64,000 nucleotides of DNA from Rouxiella sp. WC2420 (GCF_041200025.1 NZ_CP165628.1:2852001-2916000), one strand, 5' to 3'; shown: positions 18,411-28,764, numbered from the stretch's first letter. Notes: generated by a model from the letters alone, not told the origin. Program-made: numbers and translations.

Positions 18411-18636
18411 CCTCTGCTCCTGTTTAGGTCATTTTATGCGGTAGTCTCAAGCCCAATCAGCACGGATTGAACTCGTTACCATGAAGTAAATAGATTAACT
18501 CGGTTGAATAGTGTGATGCACATCTCAAAATACAGCCGTCAGTCAGGCTGCTCCTTAAATGTGCAAATGGAGCAAAAATGCCCCATTAGCAATCAACACA
18601 TGCACCAATTGGATGCATGCGTTGTTTGAGCCGCGA

Positions 18637-19386
18637 TTAGAAAGTATAGGTTACGCCGGTCATTAATAGGCCAGTGTAAGATTTATTCACCATTGGGCTG
18701 TCTTTGATTTCGTTGGTCAGACGGGTATAGCGACCGGTAACGAATGCCTGCCACTGCGGGTTAAAGCTATATTTAGCAGAAACTTCGACATAAGGCGTGA
18801 AGCTATCGTTAGGTTTATAAGACTCAAGACCGCTGCGGTAAGATTCTCTGTTGCTGATGCCGTAGTAGTATTTGTTCTGATTCGCGCTATCCCACGTCAC
18901 ACCGACGCCCGGCACGACTGCCCAGTTATCGCCTTTGATAGCGTAAAGGTAGGCAACATCACCTACGATACCATTGCTGTTGTCCAGAGTATCGCCCGTC
19001 AGCGTGGTACGAATAGTACCCCATTCGGCGTTATAAGAATAAGCCAGACCCGCCATCAGCGTGCCGTGACGTTTTTTCAGCCGCTTTAACTGTTCGTTAT
19101 CGCTATGACCAGGTCTGAAACTGAACGGATTATAACCCGCTATGATACTCAACTGATTTTGCTGGTCTTTCCATAGGTTATAACCCGCAACTAACGTATG
19201 AACGTAGAACGTGTCTCCATCATAATTGATGACCGGGAGCGGATAATATTTGGTGTCGTAACCACGGTAAGGGCTAGTTGCCGCCAATGCTCCGGCCCCG
19301 ACTGAAAAGGTATCCGCATGTGCGGTCTGACTCAGCAAGGCCATAATGGCAGCTACTGGCAAAGCTTTAATCATGTTGGTTTTCAT
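18637..19386 (-). CDS. mipA: MltA-interacting outer membrane protein MipA (MipA/OmpV family)
   Basis: Outer membrane beta-barrel protein of 249 aa that in E. coli scaffolds the lytic transglycosylase MltA with PBP1b. A signal peptide (KALPVAAIMALLSQTAHA) precedes alternating beta strands. The barrel ends in GLLMTGVTYTF, with a C-terminal Phe as needed for BAM-dependent assembly. The sequence YRGYDTKYYPLPVINYDGD near the N-terminus marks the MipA/OmpV family. The gene is divergent from yeaG across 475 bp. Confidence 0.9.
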   Translation of the reverse strand: MKTNMIKALPVAAIMALLSQTAHADTFSVGAGALAATSPYRGYDTKYYPLPVINYDGDTFYVHTLVAGYNLWKDQQNQLSIIAGYNPFSFRPGHSDNEQLKRLKKRHGTLMAGLAYSYNAEWGTIRTTLTGDTLDNSNGIVGDVAYLYAIKGDNWAVVPGVGVTWDSANQNKYYYGISNRESYRSGLESYKPNDSFTPYVEVSAKYSFNPQWQAFVTGRYTRLTNEIKDSPMVNKSYTGLLMTGVTYTF

Positions 19387-19741
19387 GTGTTCATCCGTAA
19401 GAAAATAAAATCGAACGTAGTGTAAATGAATCGTAATTAAGTTTCATGTATAGCGCACACAAACCTAAAGCAACCAGATAATTTATATGCGGATTATGAA
19501 ATAATTATGTCTAAAAAGTACTCATTATCGCCGTATCCCCCGTGCTGCAAGGCCTGTAGGTAACCTCACAACAACTGAGTCCTTGATATGGCTTAAAAAA
19601 CTGCAATTTAACACAGGAAATTTTTCGCAGGTCAAACTACGCTTAATATTAGGAGAAAAAACTGCTGGCAAAGTAACCTGTTCGTGTTGCTCATGACCGT
19701 AAACATGACTCTACTTAAATTAAATAGAGCAACAAGTAAGT

Positions 19742-19757
19742 TGGCATAAGGGTTGCT
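19742..19757 (+). promoter_or_regulatory. Putative sigma54 promoter of yeaGH
   Basis: TGGCATAAGGGTTGCT fits the -24/-12 consensus TGGCAC-N5-TTGCA, with GG and GC separated by exactly ten bases. It lies about 105 bp upstream of the yeaG start. In E. coli yeaGH is induced by nitrogen starvation through NtrC and sigma54, which agrees with the site. The rest of the 475 bp between mipA and yeaG shows no gene. Confidence 0.75.
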
Positions 19758-19861
19758 AAATCTGTATGACAGAGTCAGTTGGGGAAATTTTCTTCCGGGA
19801 GCTGTTCCACCGCATTTCAAGCTCTCTTTAACCTGTGCTAAATAACGAAGGACGGGCATCT

Positions 19862-21796
19862 ATGAACATATTTGACCATTATCGCCAGCGCTATGAAGCT
19901 GCCAAGGATGAAGAGTTCACACTGCAGGAATTTCTTACCATCGCTCGGCAAGATCGCAGTGCTTATGTTAACGCCGCGGAACGCCTGTTGATGGCAATAG
20001 GTGAACCCGTCATGGTCGACACCGCGCTTGAACCACGCCTGTCGCGTCTATTCTCCAACCGCGTCGTCGCACGCTATCCTGCCTTTGAAGAGTTTTACGG
20101 CATGGAGGATGCAATCGAGCAGATTGTCTCTTACCTCAAACACGCCGCTCAAGGTCTGGAAGAGAAAAAACAAATCCTCTATCTGCTGGGTCCGGTCGGT
20201 GGCGGTAAGTCCTCTCTGGCTGAAAGACTTAAAGCTCTGATGCAACGAGTACCCATTTACGTACTGAGTGCCAACGGCGAACGCAGCCCGGTGAATGATC
20301 ATCCTCTGTGCCTGTTTAATCCTCAGGAGGATGCCCATATTCTTGAAAAAGAATACAACATCCCTACCCGCTACCTTGGCACTATCATGTCGCCATGGGC
20401 CGCGAAGCGTCTGCATGAATTTGGCGGCGATATAACCAAATTTAAAGTGGTTAAAGTCTGGCCGAGTATTCTCGAGCAGATTGCAATCGCCAAAACAGAG
20501 CCGGGTGACGAAAATAATCAGGATATCTCTGCGCTGGTCGGTAAAGTCGATATTCGTAAACTCGAGAATCACGCCCAGAACGACCCGGATGCCTACGGTT
20601 ATTCCGGCGCACTGTGCCGTGCCAACCAGGGGGTAATGGAATTCGTCGAGATGTTCAAGGCACCAATCAAGGTCTTGCATCCGCTGCTAACCGCTACTCA
20701 GGAAGGTAACTATAACGGAACCGAGGGTATTTCTGCCCTGCCGTTCAACGGGATCATTCTTGCTCACTCCAACGAATCCGAGTGGGTGACTTTCCGTAAT
20801 AACAAGAACAACGAAGCATTCCTTGACCGCGTTTACATTGTGAAGGTGCCTTACTGCCTACGCGTGTCGGAAGAAATCAAAATTTACGACAAACTGCTTA
20901 GCAACAGTGAGCTGGTACACGCCCCATGCGCGCCCGGAACTCTGGAAACGCTGGCACGATTCTCTATCCTTTCACGTTTGAAAACACCAGAAAATTCCAG
21001 CACCTATTCGAAAATGCGGGTTTATGACGGTGAAAGCCTTAAGGATACTGATCCGAAAGCCAAGTCATACCAGGAGTATCGCGACTACGCAGGCGTCGAT
21101 GAAGGTATGAACGGCCTGTCAACGCGGTTTGCCTTTAAAATTCTGTCTCGGGTATTTAACTTTGACCATGCAGAAGTTGCCGCCAACCCGGTACATCTGT
21201 TCTATGTTCTTGAACAGCAGATCGAGCGCGAACAGTTCCCGCAGGACATTGCCGAAAAATACCTTGAGCACCTGAAAGGCTATCTGATCCCTAAATATGC
21301 CGAGTTTATCGGTAAAGAGATCCAGACCGCCTACCTGGAATCCTATTCTGAGTACGGACAAAACATTTTCGATCGTTATGTCACGTATGCCGATTTCTGG
21401 ATCCAGGATCAGGAATACCGCGATCCAGACACCGGTCAGCTCTTCGACCGCGAGGCTCTGAATGCGGAATTGGAAAAAATCGAGAAACCGGCGGGTATCA
21501 GTAACCCTAAAGATTTCCGTAACGAAATCGTCAACTTTGTGCTGCGTGCCCGTGCTAATAATAGTGGCCGTAATCCGAACTGGACCAGTTACGAGAAGTT
21601 GCGCACGGTTATCGAGAAGAAAATGTTCTCCAATACCGAAGAGTTGCTGCCTGTTATTTCCTTTAATGCCAAGACATCGACTGACGAACAGAAAAAACAT
21701 GATGACTTTGTCGATCGAATGATGGAAAAAGGATATACGCGCAAACAGGTTCGCCTGCTTTGCGAGTGGTATCTGCGTGTCAGGAAGTCATCGTAA
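19862..21796 (+). CDS. yeaG: Serine protein kinase YeaG (PrkA family)
   Basis: Cytoplasmic AAA-type PrkA serine kinase (644 aa) needed for survival of nitrogen starvation and stationary phase in E. coli. A Walker A motif GPVGGGKSS is at residues 110-118, followed by the AAA core, and the C-terminal PrkA kinase-like domain contains the KEIQTAYLESYSEYGQ segment. ATG 19862 is preceded by GAAGGA; an upstream in-frame TTG gives a nonstandard extension. It is followed by yeaH, 51 bp away, as one operon. The functional partner ycgB (spoVR) is also in this window at 34.5 kb. Confidence 0.96.
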   Translation: MNIFDHYRQRYEAAKDEEFTLQEFLTIARQDRSAYVNAAERLLMAIGEPVMVDTALEPRLSRLFSNRVVARYPAFEEFYGMEDAIEQIVSYLKHAAQGLEEKKQILYLLGPVGGGKSSLAERLKALMQRVPIYVLSANGERSPVNDHPLCLFNPQEDAHILEKEYNIPTRYLGTIMSPWAAKRLHEFGGDITKFKVVKVWPSILEQIAIAKTEPGDENNQDISALVGKVDIRKLENHAQNDPDAYGYSGALCRANQGVMEFVEMFKAPIKVLHPLLTATQEGNYNGTEGISALPFNGIILAHSNESEWVTFRNNKNNEAFLDRVYIVKVPYCLRVSEEIKIYDKLLSNSELVHAPCAPGTLETLARFSILSRLKTPENSSTYSKMRVYDGESLKDTDPKAKSYQEYRDYAGVDEGMNGLSTRFAFKILSRVFNFDHAEVAANPVHLFYVLEQQIEREQFPQDIAEKYLEHLKGYLIPKYAEFIGKEIQTAYLESYSEYGQNIFDRYVTYADFWIQDQEYRDPDTGQLFDREALNAELEKIEKPAGISNPKDFRNEIVNFVLRARANNSGRNPNWTSYEKLRTVIEKKMFSNTEELLPVISFNAKTSTDEQKKHDDFVDRMMEKGYTRKQVRLLCEWYLRVRKSS

Positions 21797-21847
21797 AAGG
21801 CAATCTCAGTAAAGCGGGGATCGTTGGCAACGTTGTTTGGGGGCTAT

Positions 21848-23122
21848 ATGACGTACTTTATTGACCGTCGACTGAATGGCAAGAATAAAAGCGCGGTTAA
21901 CCGCCAGCGCTTTTTGCGCCGCTATAAGTCGCAAATAAAACAGTCGATCGCCGAAGCCATCAATAAGCGTTCGGTAACCGACGTGAGCAGCGGGGAGTCT
22001 GTTTCGATCCCCAATGAAGATATCAACGAACCCATGTTCCACCAGGGCCGCGGTGGTTTGCGCCACCGTGTTCATCCCGGCAACGATCACTTCATCACTA
22101 ACGACCGTATCGAGCGTCCTCAGGGCGGCGGTGGCGGCGGAAGTGGTCAAGGGGATGCCAGTCAGGACGGTGAAGGTCAGGACGAATTCTCCTTCCAGAT
22201 TTCAAAAGATGAATATCTCGATCTGTTATTCGAGGACCTTGCGCTGCCCAATCTGAAAAAGAATCAGTACAAGCAGCTTACCGAATTCAAAACCCACCGC
22301 TCCGGATACACCTCAAACGGCGTACCGGCAAATATTAGCGTAGTCCGTTCATTACAAAACTCGCTGGCTCGCCGTACCGCGATGTCTGCGGGTAAAAAGC
22401 GCGAACTGCGTGAGCTTGAAAACACACTTAATGAAGTTGAAAACACTGAGCCTGCCCAACTATTGGAGGAGGAGCGGCTGCGTAAAGAGATAGCCGAACT
22501 TCGGCAGAAAATTGCCAAGGTTCCGTTTATCGATACTTTCGACTTGCGCTATAAAAATTACGAGCGCCGTCCCGAACCTTCCAGCCAGGCGGTGATGTTC
22601 TGCCTGATGGACGTATCAGGTTCCATGGATCAGGCAACCAAAGACATGGCCAAACGTTTCTATATTCTGCTCTACCTGTTTCTGAGTCGGACTTATAAAA
22701 ACGTTGACGTTGTCTACATCCGTCATCACACCCAGGCAAAAGAGGTGGACGAACAGGAGTTCTTCTACTCTCAGGAAACCGGGGGCACCATTGTTTCAAG
22801 TGCATTGAAGCTTATGGATGAAGTTATTCAGGAACGCTACGACCCTGCTCAGTGGAATATCTACGCTGCGCAGGCTTCCGATGGTGATAACTGGGCAGAC
22901 GATTCGCCACTTTGCCACCAACTGCTGGCTCAGAAGATCTTGCCAATGGTGCGTTATTATAGTTACATCGAAATAACCCGCCGCGCGCACCAGACTCTGT
23001 GGCGCGAGTATGAAGTTTTACAGCAACATTTCTCGAACTTTGCGATGCAACATATTCGCGAGCAGGAAGATATTTATCCTGTATTCCGCGAACTTTTCCA
23101 TAAGCAAACGGCAGATAACTAA
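21848..23122 (+). CDS. yeaH: YeaH, DUF444/VWA-type protein
   Basis: Partner of YeaG (424 aa), of unknown biochemical role, conserved with PrkA and SpoVR. The N-terminus [15 protein letters not shown] and the [13 protein letters not shown] segment are typical. A Gly-rich linker ([11 protein letters not shown]) lies near residue 95, and a VWA-like metal-site motif, [15 protein letters not shown], begins the C-terminal domain. ATG 21848 was preferred (GGGGGC upstream) to an earlier in-frame TTG. It ends with a strong terminator. Confidence 0.95.
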   Translation: MTYFIDRRLNGKNKSAVNRQRFLRRYKSQIKQSIAEAINKRSVTDVSSGESVSIPNEDINEPMFHQGRGGLRHRVHPGNDHFITNDRIERPQGGGGGGSGQGDASQDGEGQDEFSFQISKDEYLDLLFEDLALPNLKKNQYKQLTEFKTHRSGYTSNGVPANISVVRSLQNSLARRTAMSAGKKRELRELENTLNEVENTEPAQLLEEERLRKEIAELRQKIAKVPFIDTFDLRYKNYERRPEPSSQAVMFCLMDVSGSMDQATKDMAKRFYILLYLFLSRTYKNVDVVYIRHHTQAKEVDEQEFFYSQETGGTIVSSALKLMDEVIQERYDPAQWNIYAAQASDGDNWADDSPLCHQLLAQKILPMVRYYSYIEITRRAHQTLWREYEVLQQHFSNFAMQHIREQEDIYPVFRELFHKQTADN

Positions 23123-23137
23123 ACCCATTATCAAACT

Positions 23138-23170
23138 AAAAGCCGGACAGAATTTTGCTCCGGCTTTTTT
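23138..23170 (+). terminator. yeaGH terminator
   Basis: AAAGCCGGA / TCCGGCTTT stem with a loop of about 12 bases, followed by a run of six T. Confidence 0.88.
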
Positions 23171-24096
23171 ATGCCTATCTTGCGACATACCCTCTCCTCA
23201 TACTTAAAATAATTCTTATATAAATTTAACAATAAATGAAAACTTTTGGTAAAGGTTTGAAATGTGGGAACTATTATTTCATAACACAAAACATCGATAT
23301 AGAAAAAGCATCCAATGAAACTATTACTAGCACATCTAAATGTAGAGAATAATTAACTTAAATCGTTCCATTGATCATTAAAATAACGGGTTAATTCAAT
23401 TTGAGTAATCCTGAACTATTACATTAATTTTTTTCATTTAATCATATTAAATAATGTTAAAAAAACTAATCAATTAAAAGTACGCATTTAAAATGAATAA
23501 TTTTTGAACTCTAAGTAACACTTAATTTTAAGCGTTTTTAATTTTTAAAATATTTCTAGAATCAACATTCTCAGCACCGAACCCAAATAATGTAACCCCT
23601 TGAATACAAATGAGAAGATTAATATAAAAAATATCCAATTCGATTTGAATAGCTTTTACACTAAATATGGCTATTATGTATTTATAAAATAAATATGAGT
23701 TAAGTCACAATCGACATATATTCGATAGTGCATCTTATTATTGTAATGATGTAGCTTGAAAATATTAAGGGATATTTGTGATTAGACTAGAGCTAGATAG
23801 CATTTCTCACTTGCTGTTTCATTGAGGAATTAGAAACATCTTAATACTTTATTGAAGCTGAAGAGTGTAACTGACACCAACTCAAGTTAAGCACTATATG
23901 CTATTTAACCATAGCGCCATTGAATGACGTAAGGTTTGAGAGTACTCTATTATTCCAATTGACTAACATTGTCACAATCCGTTTAAACCAGCTTAACCAG
24001 TATCAAGTGATAAGTGGCGTGATTGTTTATCACATATCCCAATGGAGGATTTAGACAACGCTTATCGATTAAAAATCTAATACGTGGGAACTATTT
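23171..24096. other. AT-rich stretch without recognised genes
   Basis: About 0.9 kb with much lower GC than the flanking core genes. No convincing open frame with a ribosome site was found on either strand. It may be leftover foreign DNA, or it may hold an unrecognised small RNA or long promoter region for the zinc-ribbon gene that follows. Confidence 0.5.
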
Positions 24097-24429
24097 ATGA
24101 ACAACAAAAATTTTACAGAAGTGAACTGCTGTCCTTTTTGTGAAAATGAGTTGGAACAAGATATAACTCGCTGTAAAAAGTGCGGCAGTGAACGCATAGA
24201 GGGGCATATTAGCCGTAATGAGAGAAGAATAATTTTGTGGTCGCGAGTAACATTGACTGTACTTAGCATTGTTTATTATGCTAATTACTCCCCAACATCA
24301 CAAAATAATCTCTTAAGCTTTCTTCTTTTTATTGTTTCAATAATTCTTTCACTGACTATTCCTAAACTTATTTTTAAATTTAAAAATAGAGGTAATGTTA
24401 TTTGGAAAAAGAAAACTTTTCCCGTGTAA
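24097..24429 (+). CDS. Small zinc-ribbon membrane protein, function unknown
   Basis: Protein of 110 aa. The N-terminus holds two CxxC knuckles (CPFC and CKKC) about 16 residues apart, forming a zinc ribbon. Two hydrophobic helices follow, about residues 48-64 and 74-92, and the C-terminus is basic (KFKNRGNVIWKKK). The start ATG has GGGAAC nearby, a weak ribosome site. The gene is AT-rich with codon use unlike its core-gene neighbours, which suggests transfer. No named family is recognised. Confidence 0.6.
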   Translation: MNNKNFTEVNCCPFCENELEQDITRCKKCGSERIEGHISRNERRIILWSRVTLTVLSIVYYANYSPTSQNNLLSFLLFIVSIILSLTIPKLIFKFKNRGNVIWKKKTFPV

Positions 24430-24618
24430 ATATGATGAATATTGTAATAGGTTGAATATCAAATCTTTTTTGACGTTAGTACTACCTGCACTTACTTGAA
24501 ATTTTAAGAGGAAATAATTTCATCATCGTTCAAGTAAATTATCTACGACATCGAAATCAAAGATAAATTGTACAGGCATTTCAAGGCACGTTGCATGCAG
24601 AGCTTCATCATTCTTGAA

Positions 24619-24747
24619 TCATGAAACAACCGCATAGACACCCGCTGCGACCAAGGACATCCAGAACAGCGAACAGACGGCAAAAATACCTAACCACACC
24701 TTTTCGTTGAAAGTCATCAGTGAGTGTTCTTGTTCCATTTTCATCAT
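24619..24747 (-). CDS. 42-residue single-span membrane protein, YmiA-like
   Basis: Short gene read directly from the minus strand. ATG 24747 is preceded by AAGGAT at a good distance. The product starts MMKMEQEHSLMTFNEKVW and continues into one hydrophobic helix (WLGIFAVCSLFWMSLVAAGV) that ends at the C-terminus. The pattern of a charged N-terminus and one helix with a central FW pair resembles the YmiA family of small enteric membrane proteins. A close match is not certain. Alternative in-frame ATGs at 24744 and 24738 exist. Confidence 0.6.
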   Translation of the reverse strand: MMKMEQEHSLMTFNEKVWLGIFAVCSLFWMSLVAAGVYAVVS

Positions 24748-25350
24748 TTTCTTAATCCTTGCTAGTTATGTTAAGAAAATCTTGACATAAAATATCACCC
24801 GAATTAGTGATGGAAATCTCATACTTTAAAAGCTATGTAGCTTTCTGGGCCATGGTGTTGAAAAAAAGTGAGCTAAATCTCATATCTTTAATCTTAGAAA
24901 TTGAGTGCTCGATTAAAAAACGTGCAATTAACAAAATTTTCATCTATTCAAGTCTCATCTTTCACTTTACAACCGCTCACCATTTAACCAGTACGGCCTA
25001 TTCCCCTTTAAAACTAACATATACAGCTGCTAATTAAACCAGCGGAAAGCTTCCGCCCGCAGTTTGATAAATAGTGTAAAACTGATTACAATATCAAAAA
25101 AAATTTGCTAGCAATTTTTCATTAAAACAAACACACCACAAAATTACGGACAAACTTTAGGACTTTTGAAACCTGACGCTCAAGTGCTTGCCTGCATGGG
25201 TTATCTGTCGTATCACTGGTTATGGAAATATTTGATGTCAAACTAATCTTCATTATTGCTGGAAATTTTTGATCGTTGACTCCGTCCCATATGTCATCTT
25301 GCTAGCAAAAAGCATTTTTTATAATTTTTTTGCAATTTATCACTAAAAAT
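24748..25350. other. AT-rich intergenic stretch, no gene supported
   Basis: About 600 bases with low GC. An open frame of 76 codons exists at 24807-25037 on the plus strand. It has no ribosome site, no recognisable domain and a composition like random AT-rich sequence, so it is not called. Confidence 0.5.
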
Positions 25351-25352
25351 AC

Positions 25353-25380
25353 AAAAACCAGCTCGAAGGCTGGCTTTTTT
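25353..25380. terminator. Bidirectional terminator downstream of ydiY
   Basis: AGCC/GGCT-type stem (CCAGC-TCGAAG-GCTGG) with A-runs on one side and T-runs on the other. It can end transcription from both strands, including the minus-strand ydiY gene. Confidence 0.8.
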
Positions 25381-25419
25381 AAATACACTATTAAGTGGTA
25401 AAACTAATTAACTAAGGGA

Positions 25420-26184
25420 TTACAGTCCGTATACCAGGTTAATTGAGGTCACAGTATCTGTCTTATCTGGCGCACTGGATGGTGGCTTAGTGTTATAAGT
25501 CACGTTATAAGCCAGCTTCAATGAGAAGCTCTTGTTAATAGCTACTGACAGCGCAGTCTCAGAGTTCAACGTAGTATCATCGTTGGCTAGAACTGAAACG
25601 CCTTCGCTGAATTTAGCAGTATCGCTAATCTGATAGGAATAAGTACCGGATGCGTAAGCAATCGGTTTTGTCGTACTGCTGCCTTCGGTAAATTCATCAT
25701 GGCGGACGCCCGGACCGGCTTCGAGGTTCAGAGTATGAACGGGGCCGTTCCAGATCTGACGACCATAACCGAGCGTTGCAGTATCACGCGCGTGGTAGCC
25801 ATTGAAGCGGTCAGTTAACCAGTTTGCTTGACCAAACAGATAGTTAACGTCTGACAAGTTATAACGAGTACGAGCACCAGCCTGATATTTTTCAGAGGAA
25901 CGAACGCCTGAAGAGGAAGTATTAACGGCTGAAGCCCAAATACTGTAAGCCGTGTTTGGCTGGAACCAAGTCATGGTGGTATTGGCATTCAGATTATTAT
26001 TACTTGTGTTGCCGGTCTGTGCGCTGTAACCCGCCTGCACGTTACCATCGAAGTTTTTCTTCGCGGTAGCAGGGTTGTCCAATGCAGTGAAAACATCGGT
26101 GTCTGCAAGACTTGAAACACTAAACAGTGCCGCACCACAAACTAAGGCACAGGCGGGTAAACGACGAACAACACTAAAAAACAT
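25420..26184 (-). CDS. ydiY: YdiY-like outer membrane protein (DUF481)
   Basis: Outer membrane beta-barrel of 254 aa, of the DUF481 salt/acid-induced family. The start at ATG 26184 gives a clear signal peptide (MFFSVVRRLPACALVC..., cleaved near SSLA), while the longer frame has extra residues before it. The mature protein has the FDGNVQAGYSAQTGNT segment, the RYNLSDVNYLFGQANWLTDRF segment, and ends with SINLVYGL. It is predicted to sit in the outer membrane; its function is unknown. It is divergent from nadE. Confidence 0.85.
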   Translation of the reverse strand: MFFSVVRRLPACALVCGAALFSVSSLADTDVFTALDNPATAKKNFDGNVQAGYSAQTGNTSNNNLNANTTMTWFQPNTAYSIWASAVNTSSSGVRSSEKYQAGARTRYNLSDVNYLFGQANWLTDRFNGYHARDTATLGYGRQIWNGPVHTLNLEAGPGVRHDEFTEGSSTTKPIAYASGTYSYQISDTAKFSEGVSVLANDDTTLNSETALSVAINKSFSLKLAYNVTYNTKPPSSAPDKTDTVTSINLVYGL

Positions 26185-26557
26185 TTTGCATCCCCAATGA
26201 ATGTAAGGCAAATAACAAGATTAAGCGGGTGATTTTTTAAATACCATCCTCTGCACACTCTCTTTAATGCAGAACTAACCGATGGCATTTTGCATAATTA
26301 ACAGTCAACAAATATACAACACCAGGCTGGTAATATCCTTTTACCTTCTGATTTTTTAGAACATTCCTAAGGTTGTATATTTTCTGAAAATCAAACATAC
26401 AAAAACATTACGCTTTAAAGGATTGTTCTTTACTCTCAACGTCATTCTTGAACCCCGTACCTTGTCCTTTCTTCCGGAGCAGGTTAGTTTTAAACTAACT
26501 GTCTAATTCAAAAATATTTGCCGCGGTTTTCGCTGGCAGCTCTCAGGAGGAATGGTC
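26185..26557. other. ydiY-nadE divergent intergenic region
   Basis: 373 bases with no open frame worth calling. It must hold the promoters for both genes, but no site is strong enough to name. The nadE ribosome site AGGAGG is at 26545-26550. Confidence 0.5.
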
Positions 26558-27382
26558 ATGGCACTTCAGCAAGAGATAATCCAGGCTCTGCACGTTAAAC
26601 CACAAATCGATGCCGAGCAGGAAGTTCGCGTCAGCGTCGATTTTCTTAAAAGTTACCTGCGCGCCCACCCTTTCATAAAATCATTGGTATTGGGCATTAG
26701 CGGCGGGCAGGATTCTACTCTTACCGGCAAACTTTGCCAAACGACAATTAATGAATTACGAAATGAATTGCCAGAAGCCGGTTACCAATTTTATGCTGTA
26801 CGGCTGCCTTATGGTGTTCAAGCTGATGAGTCCGACTGCCTTGATGCTATCGACTTTATCAAGCCAGACAATGTGTTAACGGTAAACATCAAGAATGCTA
26901 TCCTGGCCAGCGAAGCCAGCCTGCGTGATACGGGTATCGAATTAAGCGATTTTATCAAGGGCAACGAAAAAGCTCGTGAGCGTATGAAAGCGCAATATAG
27001 TATTGCAGGAATGAAATCCGGTGTCGTCGTGGGCACCGATCATGCTGCAGAGGCAGTGACGGGTTTCTTCACCAAGTACGGCGATGGTGGCACCGATATC
27101 AACCCTATTTTCCGTTTAAACAAGCGCCAGGGGAAAGCGCTGCTTAAACATTTAGGCTGCCCTGAACATTTATATACCAAGGCTCCCACTGCCGATCTTG
27201 AAGATAACCGCCCTGCACTGCCTGATGAAGCGGCTCTTGGGGTGACCTATGAGCTGATTGATGATTATCTGGAAGGCAAAACAGTTGATACCCAATATGT
27301 CAAAATTATAGAAAATTGGTATCTGCGTACTGAACATAAACGTCAGCCGCCAATCACCGTGTTTGATGATTTCTGGAAATAA
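26558..27382 (+). CDS. nadE: NH3-dependent NAD+ synthetase
   Basis: Final enzyme of NAD synthesis (274 aa): amidates deamido-NAD using ammonia and ATP. The ATP pyrophosphatase P-loop SGGQDST is at residues 48-54, and the [12 protein letters not shown] and [12 protein letters not shown] segments are intact. Of two in-frame ATGs, 26558 is preferred because AGGAGG lies 7 bp upstream. The length is one residue less than E. coli NadE. A hairpin without a T run follows at about 27407-27431. Confidence 0.96.
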   Translation: MALQQEIIQALHVKPQIDAEQEVRVSVDFLKSYLRAHPFIKSLVLGISGGQDSTLTGKLCQTTINELRNELPEAGYQFYAVRLPYGVQADESDCLDAIDFIKPDNVLTVNIKNAILASEASLRDTGIELSDFIKGNEKARERMKAQYSIAGMKSGVVVGTDHAAEAVTGFFTKYGDGGTDINPIFRLNKRQGKALLKHLGCPEHLYTKAPTADLEDNRPALPDEAALGVTYELIDDYLEGKTVDTQYVKIIENWYLRTEHKRQPPITVFDDFWK

Positions 27383-27547
27383 CGCTTTCTAGCTGTTGTG
27401 AATAATCAGGACATCTCTCCAGATGTCCTGATAGCCATCCCCTCGGCCTGCATCCCAATTCTGTGTAATAGATCCCACGCATCGCTTTTCATTTCATAAC
27501 GAAATCATTACTCTTGTTCCCTTTTTCGAATGGATGCGCGGTAACAA

Positions 27548-28741
27548 ATGCAAAAATTCCTTTTTTTATTACTGACTCTGGTTCTGCTTGGTCCGCTAGG
27601 CATCGATCTCTATCTTCCTGCTATTCCGGCAATTGCCAGCGGATTGAACAGCGGCGAAAGCTTGATCCAATCTTCTATTTCATTATTTATTTTGGTGCTG
27701 GGCATCGGACAGTTACTGGCAGGCCCTTTAGCTGACCGCTATGGACGTCGCCCGGTTGCCATCGCCGGTATTCTGCTTTACATGCTGGGAGTGGTGATGG
27801 CTGCAACAGCCGTTAGCGCCGCGTTATTTATGGCATCACGCGTAGTACAAAGCCTTGGCGTATGCTGCACCTCGGTGGTGATTTTCAGTAGTGTACGCGA
27901 CAGGCTGGAGGGCGATGACGCCGCACGCGCCTTTGGTTTTCTTAATGGAACGTTAAATATTGTCCCTGCTTTAGCCCCTCTTATCGGAGGGCTTATTGCT
28001 CAATACTATGGCTGGCGCGCGCCGTTTTGGGCACTGTGCGGCTATACCCTGATCACCCTGTTACTGGTGGTGTTTTTGTTGGCAGAAACTCGCCCTGCCA
28101 ATACCAAACAGGTCGGCAGCCTGCCATTGCGGCAATATTTGCGTATCTTGCGTGACAGCAATTTCCTGATTTTTGCGCTGGTGAATGCCGGAGCAATGGG
28201 AATGGCGCTGACCTATGTTTCGCTGGCACCTACGGTTTTGATGACCAACGGAGGCCTGACTCCGCTGCAATTTTCACTGGTCTTTGGCGCTAACGGCTTT
28301 TGGATCATGCTGATGAGTTTTATCGCCAGTAAAGTTATTCGCAAAGTAGGACGGCCAACCTGCCTGGCTACCGGGGCTATTCTGATGCTGCTAGGCGGCA
28401 TCGCACTGTTCGCCGAGCTGGCCATGTTATCGGACCAGACTCAGCTGTCGACCTGGGCTTATATGCTTCCGGTTGCCAGCGCCTGTGCGGGATTAGCTTT
28501 TGTTATTGGACCGGCCACCAGCTACGCGCTTGAGCCCTATTCCAGCGAGGCAGGTATTGCCGGAGCTCTGGTAGGATTTGTACAAATGGCTGGCGGTGCG
28601 GCGCTTGGGCTGATTGCTATGGCACTGCCTTTGCCGCCTAAGGCCAGTCTGGCGCTGGTGATGCTGACCGCTTTTGTCTGGGCCTGGACGGCAAAACGTC
28701 GCAGTAAAAGGATTAAAGGTAAAATTGCGGCTCTGAATTAG
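27548..28741 (+). CDS. Bcr/CflA-family MFS drug efflux transporter
   Basis: Inner membrane drug:proton antiporter of 397 aa with about twelve membrane helices. The first helix carries the DLYLPAIPAI motif diagnostic of the Bcr/CflA (DHA1) group, and the loop 2-3 signature is GPLADRYGRRPV. The protein probably exports toxic small molecules; substrates cannot be told. It is a single gene between nadE and the convergent dadX. Confidence 0.85.
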   Translation: MQKFLFLLLTLVLLGPLGIDLYLPAIPAIASGLNSGESLIQSSISLFILVLGIGQLLAGPLADRYGRRPVAIAGILLYMLGVVMAATAVSAALFMASRVVQSLGVCCTSVVIFSSVRDRLEGDDAARAFGFLNGTLNIVPALAPLIGGLIAQYYGWRAPFWALCGYTLITLLLVVFLLAETRPANTKQVGSLPLRQYLRILRDSNFLIFALVNAGAMGMALTYVSLAPTVLMTNGGLTPLQFSLVFGANGFWIMLMSFIASKVIRKVGRPTCLATGAILMLLGGIALFAELAMLSDQTQLSTWAYMLPVASACAGLAFVIGPATSYALEPYSSEAGIAGALVGFVQMAGGAALGLIAMALPLPPKASLALVMLTAFVWAWTAKRRSKRIKGKIAALN

Positions 28742-28742
28742 A

Positions 28743-28764
28743 AACTGGCCCGAGCGGGCCAGTT
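28743..28764. terminator. Hairpin between the MFS gene and dadX
   Basis: AACTGGCCCG-AG-CGGGCCAGTT is a nearly perfect palindrome between convergent genes. It has only short T or A tracts beside it, so bidirectional termination is likely but not certain. Confidence 0.6.

Noticed and set aside
20048..20680. Antisense open frame of 210 codons within yeaG
   Set aside because: Shadow of the PrkA kinase gene; no ribosome site or recognisable motif.
21119..21700. Antisense open frame of 193 codons within yeaG
   Set aside because: Shadow of the same highly conserved gene.
24807..25037. Plus-strand open frame of 76 codons in the AT-rich stretch
   Set aside because: No ribosome site, no domain, and composition like random AT-rich DNA.
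27407..27431. Hairpin CAGGACATC...GATGTCCTG after nadE
   Set aside because: The stem is good but no T run follows, so it is not called a terminator with confidence.
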